Assembly: GCA_027306845.1 (NCBI GenBank)
Contig: DAHUYY010000060.1
Coordinates: 1 to 9,757 of the forward strand
Origin: Vulcanimicrobiota bacterium
Lineage (GTDB): Bacteria > Vulcanimicrobiota > Vulcanimicrobiia > Vulcanimicrobiales > Vulcanimicrobiaceae
Direction: 5' to 3'
Length of the DNA: 9,757 nt
Part shown: in pieces, positions 6,569 to 9,757 of the stretch
How positions within the stretch are numbered: the stretch's first letter is position 1
Layout of the letters: each line of letters opens with the position of its first letter
The notes under the pieces: generated by a model
The model's input: the letters and a program-made list of their open reading frames with translations, nothing else
Databases searched by the model: none
Told to the model about the DNA's origin: nothing
Position numbers and translations under genes: made by a program

Positions 6569-6595
6569 TACGCCGAAGGCTCGCCCCAGGTTTCA
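6569..6595 (-). promoter_or_regulatory. Candidate ECF-type promoter for the DUF6249-like gene
   Basis: On the minus strand TGAAAC (6595 to 6590) is followed after 17 bases by CGTA (6572 to 6569). This is the form TGAAAC-N16/17-CGTA known for Bacillus SigW-type promoters. Transcription would start around 6560, giving a leader of about 28 nt that contains the AAGGAG site. A facing, similar pair lies upstream of the sigma gene. Confidence 0.45.
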
Positions 6596-6606
6596 ACGCC
6601 GGCCGA

Positions 6607-6633
6607 CGAAACAATCCCGGCAGTGCGCGCGTA
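6607..6633 (+). promoter_or_regulatory. Candidate ECF-type promoter for the sigma factor operon
   Basis: CGAAAC (6607-6612) and CGTA (6630-6633) are separated by exactly 17 bases on the plus strand, the same layout as the facing leftward pair. ECF sigma factors usually transcribe their own gene. The start would be near 6640, which makes the mRNA almost leaderless for the ATG at 6642, or gives about 11 nt for the ATG at 6651. Only one base of the -35 differs from TGAAAC. Confidence 0.4.
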
Positions 6634-6641
6634 GAGGAAGC

Positions 6642-7226
6642 ATGTCAGCGATGGCGGTGGAGGTGCATATCGAGGTCGAGCAGCCACGGACGAGCGATGC
6701 CGAGTTGGTCGCGCGGACGCTCGCCGGCGACCCCGCCGGTTTCACCCTCTTGGTGGAACGCTACGAGCGCTCCCTCTATACGCTCGCCGTGCGGACCATG
6801 CGCGACCGCGAAGAGGCACGCGACGCCACCCAGGAAGCGTTCGTGAAAGCCTATCGTTCGCTGCACACCTTCCGCCCCGATGCGAAGTTCTCGACCTGGA
6901 TCTTTTCGATCTGCTACCACTCCTGCTGCGACCGCCTCAAGCGCTCGCGACGGTACTCCGGAGAGGAGATCCCCGATCGGGCCGACGCCGCCCCAGGGCC
7001 GGAGGCGCAGGCAATCGCCAACGACGACGCGGGGCGTCTACGCGCGGCGATCGAGTCGCTCCCGGAAAAATATCGCAGCGTCATTACCTTGTACCATCTG
7101 CAGGGAAAGCAGTACGATGAGATCGCCTCGGTGTTGGGGGTACCGCTCGGAACCGTCAAGACACACCTCTTTCGCGCCAAGGAGCAACTGCGGCAGATTC
7201 TCGCCGCCTCGGAGAAACAACCATGA
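6642..7226 (+). CDS. ECF-type RNA polymerase sigma factor
   Basis: Sigma-70 family factor of the extracytoplasmic-function type, 194 residues. Region 2 covers about 30-104, with DATQEAFVKAYRSL (61-74) and the -10-recognition segment FSTWIFSICYHSCCDRLKRS. Region 4 covers about 134-188, with SLPEKYRSVITLYHLQG and the helix-turn-helix YDEIASVLGVPLGTVKTHLFRAKEQLR. Regions 1 and 3 are lacking, as expected. Region 2 is unusual in carrying three cysteines (C91, C95, C96), where relatives mostly have IARN-like residues. The frame is open from 6447, but the upstream part is antisense to the neighbour. The ATG at 6642 follows AGAGGAAG closely; the ATG at 6651 is an alternative. The stop overlaps the next ATG (ATGA), tying it to its presumed anti-sigma factor. 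Confidence 0.94.
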   Translation: MSAMAVEVHIEVEQPRTSDAELVARTLAGDPAGFTLLVERYERSLYTLAVRTMRDREEARDATQEAFVKAYRSLHTFRPDAKFSTWIFSICYHSCCDRLKRSRRYSGEEIPDRADAAPGPEAQAIANDDAGRLRAAIESLPEKYRSVITLYHLQGKQYDEIASVLGVPLGTVKTHLFRAKEQLRQILAASEKQP

Positions 7227-7576
7227 ACGACCGAACTGACGACGAACTCGACCGCCTGCTCGCCGCGCTCCCACTCGAGGAGCCGCCCGCCGAGTTACGC
7301 ACCTCGATTCTCGCCGCAACCGTGCAGCGCGTTCCCGCAGAACCGATCGATCCGTGGGAGGCGGGAGCCTGGGGTCTGCTCCTGGCGTTCGCAGCCTGGT
7401 TCATCCCGCATTTCTCCGATCTCAACGGCATCATCGCGACGATCGACCGCGTTGCCTTCGCGCTCGCGCAGCCCACGACGCTGATCTGGCTCACCGTCGG
7501 CGGCGCCGCCGCCTTCGCAGCCTCGGCGATACCGGATTTCTCACCCCGGATTCATCTCGCGCGCAAGGGGCGCTAG
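7223..7576 (+). CDS. Presumed membrane anti-sigma factor without zinc motif
   Basis: A 117-residue protein. An acidic, leucine-rich N-terminus (DDELDRLLAALPLEEPPAEL, residues 7-26, then RTSILAATV) is followed by two hydrophobic segments near 48-63 and 85-103. This suggests a small cytoplasmic helix anchored by two membrane helices, with both ends inside. It overlaps the sigma gene by four bases (ATGA) and has GGAG eight bases upstream. That is the standard position of an anti-sigma factor, and the LP.EPPAELR.SIL pattern is common in such proteins. It has no cysteine at all, so it cannot hold the HxxxCxxC zinc of ZAS-type anti-sigmas. The role is inferred from position, not from a recognised domain. 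A short gap then leads to the response regulator. Confidence 0.8.
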   Translation: MNDRTDDELDRLLAALPLEEPPAELRTSILAATVQRVPAEPIDPWEAGAWGLLLAFAAWFIPHFSDLNGIIATIDRVAFALAQPTTLIWLTVGGAAAFAASAIPDFSPRIHLARKGR

Positions 7577-7582
7577 GCCTGC

Positions 7583-7598
7583 GGCGGGTAGAACCGCC
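7583..7598 (+). promoter_or_regulatory. Small hairpin two bases before the response-regulator start
   Basis: GGCGG (7583-7587) pairs with CCGCC (7594-7598) around the loop GTAGAA, and the ATG follows at 7601. No Shine-Dalgarno sequence is visible here, and the in-frame stop at 7589-7591 excludes an earlier start. Ribosome access to this gene is therefore probably limited or coupled to the upstream gene, which stops at 7576. Confidence 0.35.
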
Positions 7599-7600
7599 CC

Positions 7601-8281
7601 ATGGATGCTACCGAAAAGCAGCACCGCATCGTCGTCGTCGAAGACGACGCGGCGATCGCGCGCGTGCTCCAGTTGGAACTTCAGCACGAAGGCTACCTCG
7701 TCGAACTCGCCACAAACGGCGTCGAGGGGCTCGAGCTTGCGCTCAAGGAGCCCGATCTCGTCATTCTCGATTTAATGCTGCCCCGCATGGACGGCATGGA
7801 AGTCTGTCGTCGCATTCGCGCGAAGAGCCGCGTTCCGATCGTCATGTTGACGGCAAAAGATCGCATTCCCGATCGCGTCGCCGGGCTCGATATCGGCGCG
7901 AACGATTATCTCACCAAACCTTTCGCCACCGAGGAGCTGCTCGCGCGCGTGCGCGCGCAGTTGCGCGAACGCGAACCGCAAGATCGCTCGATCCGCTTTA
8001 AGGATGTCGTTATGGATCGCGATCGCCACGAAGTGCGGCGCGGCGGGAAAGAGATCGCCCTTACCGCAAAAGAGTACGCGTTGCTCGAGTATCTCCTGCT
8101 CCATCGTAACAAAGTACACACGCGCGACGAGCTCTTCAACGGCGTCTGGGGTAGCGATTTTCTCGGAGACTCGAACCTCATCGACGTCTACATTCGATAT
8201 TTGCGCGGGAAGCTCGAAGAGGGATTCGACGAGAAACTCATTACGACGGTGCGCGGCATCGGTTACTCGATTAAGGAGTAG
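7601..8281 (+). CDS. OmpR/PhoB-family response regulator
   Basis: DNA-binding response regulator of 226 residues. The receiver domain (about 9-122) has the acidic pair E14-D15, phospho-acceptor D57 in LVILDLMLPRMDG, T84, and K106 in NDYLTKPF. The C-terminal winged helix (about 130-225) shows the family pattern LTAKEYALLEYLLLHRNKV, the recognition-helix region SNLIDVYIRYLRGKL, and the closing hairpin ITTVRGIGYSIKE. All catalytic residues are present, so it should be phosphorylated by the kinase encoded just downstream. It lies 24 bases after the presumed anti-sigma gene, so it is probably on the same transcript as the sigma factor. Target genes and signal are not apparent. Confidence 0.96.
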   Translation: MDATEKQHRIVVVEDDAAIARVLQLELQHEGYLVELATNGVEGLELALKEPDLVILDLMLPRMDGMEVCRRIRAKSRVPIVMLTAKDRIPDRVAGLDIGANDYLTKPFATEELLARVRAQLREREPQDRSIRFKDVVMDRDRHEVRRGGKEIALTAKEYALLEYLLLHRNKVHTRDELFNGVWGSDFLGDSNLIDVYIRYLRGKLEEGFDEKLITTVRGIGYSIKE

Positions 8282-8285
8282 CGGC

Positions 8286-8321
8286 ATGCGTTCGGCGCTC
8301 CGCACGATATGCACTCGCTAA
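8286..8321 (+). other. Eleven-codon minicistron overlapping the histidine-kinase start
   Basis: AAGGAG (8273-8278), inside the last codons of the response regulator, is seven bases from the ATG at 8286, an ideal initiation site. That ATG opens a frame of 11 codons (MRSALRTICTR) ending in TAA at 8319-8321. The kinase ATG at 8309 lies inside it in another frame and has no ribosome binding site of its own. It may be a coupling leader peptide, or an indel may have separated the real start from the kinase frame. Confidence 0.4.
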
Positions 8322-9733
8322 AGTGGCGGGTCGCCGCTTGGTATGCGGGATTACTCATCGCCGTGCTGCTCATCGTGAGCGCGGTCGTCGGCATGCGCTT
8401 GCAGTCGATACTCTACGCACAGGCACGTTCGCGCGTCTCCGAAACGATGGCGCAAATTGCCTCCTCCGTGCAGGCAAGCGAGGAGCCGTTCTCGTTGGGA
8501 TTCGGCGGCTCCGATGCCTATGCGCTGCTCACCGACGCAAATAATCTCACCACGTGGTCCTCGCCGACGACGTTCGTGCAGATCGATTCCAGCCACGGAT
8601 ATCCGCTGGCGAAGAGCAGTAACCTCGGCGGCACCACGATCCCGAAAGCCGTCGGGCTCGATGCCCGCACGCCGATCGCCAGCCGACAGATCGCGCTGCC
8701 GATCGGCACGCTTCTCGTCGAGGATCGCTTCTTCTCCCTCGGTTCGCACCGCGTCATCGTCCACGTCGCCGAACGGATCGACGCACTCGAACGCAGCATC
8801 GCCCAGACCCGTGAAAGCATCGCGCTCGCCGTGCTCGCAGCGATGGTCGCAATTCTCGCCCTATCGTGGTGGCTCGCGGGGCGTGCTTTCGATCCGCTCG
8901 AACGGCTCGCAGCGGCGATGCGCGAGATTGGGTCGGAACGGCTCGACCGTCGCCTGCATTGGGCGAAACGCGACGACGAGATCGGACGGCTCGCCGAGAG
9001 CTTCGACGACCTGCTCGCGCGCCTTCAGGAAGCCTTCGCGCGCGAACGACAGTTTATCAGCGATGCATCGCACGAGTTGCGAACCCCGCTCACCTCGATT
9101 CATGCCAACGCGCAAATGCTGCTCCGCTGGGGAGATCGCGATCCGGCGATTCTGCGCGAGAGTCTCAACACGATCGTCGCCGAGAGCGCCGAGCTCTCGC
9201 AGATGGTCGGCGGCATGCTGCTGCTCGCAAAAGCCGATCGTGGTGACGCCATTCCGATGGAACCGATTGCACTCGGCACACTTGCCGCCGAGGCAGTCGA
9301 ATCCGAACGCGCCGCGGCGACCGGCAAGGGGCTCGCGCTCCACCTCGAGGCCGAGCACGGCGTCTTCGTATTGGGTGAAGCACATCTGTTGCGTCAGGCG
9401 ATTGCCAACCTCATCGAAAACGCCGTCAAGTTTACCGAGAAGGGCGCGATCGAGGTCCGCGTGCGTGCCGCCGAGGAACGCGCAATCGTCGAGGTTATCG
9501 ATAGCGGTAGCGGTAGTCCCGAAGAGCAGCAGTCGCAGATCTTCGAACGTTTCTACCGCGGCGATAGCGCGCATGCTCGTGCGGTACCCGGAACCGGGCT
9601 TGGGCTCGCTATCGTCCGTTCGATCGCCCGGGTCCACCACGGTGAGGTGAGCGCCGAGAACCTCCCCGGCGGCGGGGCACTGCTCCGCGTGACGCTCCCC
9701 CGGCTCCCCGAAGAGTTCACCGAACCCTCATGA
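8309..9733 (+). CDS. Sensor histidine kinase with HAMP domain
   Basis: Membrane-bound sensor kinase of 474 residues, partner of the upstream response regulator. Membrane helices lie near 8-29 and 171-191. They bracket an extracytoplasmic domain of about 140 residues with no recognised fold. HAMP is at about 192-240 and HisKA at about 245-310, with phospho-acceptor H255 in FISDASHELRTPLTS. HATPase_c covers about 355-465: N box LIENAVKF with N371, G1 box at D398, F box FERFYRG, G2 box PGTGLGLAIVRSIARVH. The G1 box reads DSGSGSP where the family has D-x-G-x-G-I/L-P. No in-frame start lies between the regulator's stop and 8309. The ATG lacks a Shine-Dalgarno sequence and lies within a short upstream frame. 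Its stop overlaps the next ATG. Confidence 0.95.
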   Translation: MHSLKWRVAAWYAGLLIAVLLIVSAVVGMRLQSILYAQARSRVSETMAQIASSVQASEEPFSLGFGGSDAYALLTDANNLTTWSSPTTFVQIDSSHGYPLAKSSNLGGTTIPKAVGLDARTPIASRQIALPIGTLLVEDRFFSLGSHRVIVHVAERIDALERSIAQTRESIALAVLAAMVAILALSWWLAGRAFDPLERLAAAMREIGSERLDRRLHWAKRDDEIGRLAESFDDLLARLQEAFARERQFISDASHELRTPLTSIHANAQMLLRWGDRDPAILRESLNTIVAESAELSQMVGGMLLLAKADRGDAIPMEPIALGTLAAEAVESERAAATGKGLALHLEAEHGVFVLGEAHLLRQAIANLIENAVKFTEKGAIEVRVRAAEERAIVEVIDSGSGSPEEQQSQIFERFYRGDSAHARAVPGTGLGLAIVRSIARVHHGEVSAENLPGGGALLRVTLPRLPEEFTEPS

Positions 9734-9757
9734 CGCGGCCCTTCCCCGGCGCTACCC
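9730..9757 (+). CDS. Start of a further gene in the operon, cut by the window edge
   Basis: The kinase stop TGA is embedded in ATGA, and the ATG at 9730 opens a frame reading MTRPFPGAT to the window end. Four-base overlaps of this kind mark real gene junctions throughout the window, so a coupled third component of the two-component operon is likely. Nine codons are too few to identify it, and no strong ribosome binding site precedes it. Confidence 0.45.

Noticed and set aside
6447..6641. Longer sigma factor frame
   Set aside because: The extension is antisense to the start of the DUF6249-like gene and covers the divergent promoter region; region 2 begins well after 6642.
8457..9650. Open frame of 397 codons on the plus strand inside the kinase
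   Set aside because: It is an alternate-frame shadow of the histidine kinase, rich in Ser and Arg with no domain.
1..9757. tRNA, rRNA, CRISPR, insertion sequence or prophage signals
   Set aside because: I saw no cloverleaf, repeat-spacer array, transposase motif or terminal repeats.

Overview
The window is GC-rich bacterial chromosome, densely packed, with no mobile element, RNA gene or CRISPR array that I can see. Its organism cannot be fixed from sequence alone. The NAD-linked (class 1B) PyrD/PyrK pair, the CPLC-tailed PyrE and the strings of 4-bp ATGA/GTGA overlaps point away from gamma-Proteobacteria. They fit a high-GC terrabacterial or candidate-phylum lineage (Eremiobacterota/WPS-2-like would be my guess, at low confidence).

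Left block (1-5585, minus strand): one chain of seven genes, read right to left: pyrK, pyrD, pyrF, pyrE, hisC, a GNAT acetyltransferase and an AI-2E-family membrane protein that runs off the left edge. Every junction is an overlap of 4-7 bp or a 4-nt gap, so this is almost certainly one translationally coupled operon. The first four genes are the last steps of de novo UMP synthesis: dihydroorotate to orotate (PyrD with its PyrK electron-transfer partner), then OMP (PyrE), then UMP (PyrF). HisC adds a histidine-pathway step, and the last two genes have no obvious pathway link.

Middle (5586-5953): a 120-bp divergent promoter region, then a rightward 47-codon gene with a very strong ribosome binding site and no family I recognise. 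It is closed by a perfect 16-bp hairpin that also faces the end of the next, leftward gene.

Right block (5954-9757): a leftward DUF6249-like membrane protein lies divergent from a rightward operon. That operon encodes an ECF sigma factor, a small two-helix membrane protein in the anti-sigma position, an OmpR-type response regulator, a HAMP sensor histidine kinase, and the first codons of a further gene. The 109-bp divergent region holds two facing GAAAC-N17-CGTA pairs that resemble ECF-type promoters, one for each direction. The simplest reading is an autoregulated envelope-stress sigma module transcribed together with a two-component system. The most interesting points are the facing ECF-like promoters, the small orphan gene, the zinc-finger-less presumed anti-sigma factor, the altered FAD-binding segment of PyrK, and an 11-codon minicistron carrying the only good ribosome binding site ahead of the histidine kinase.
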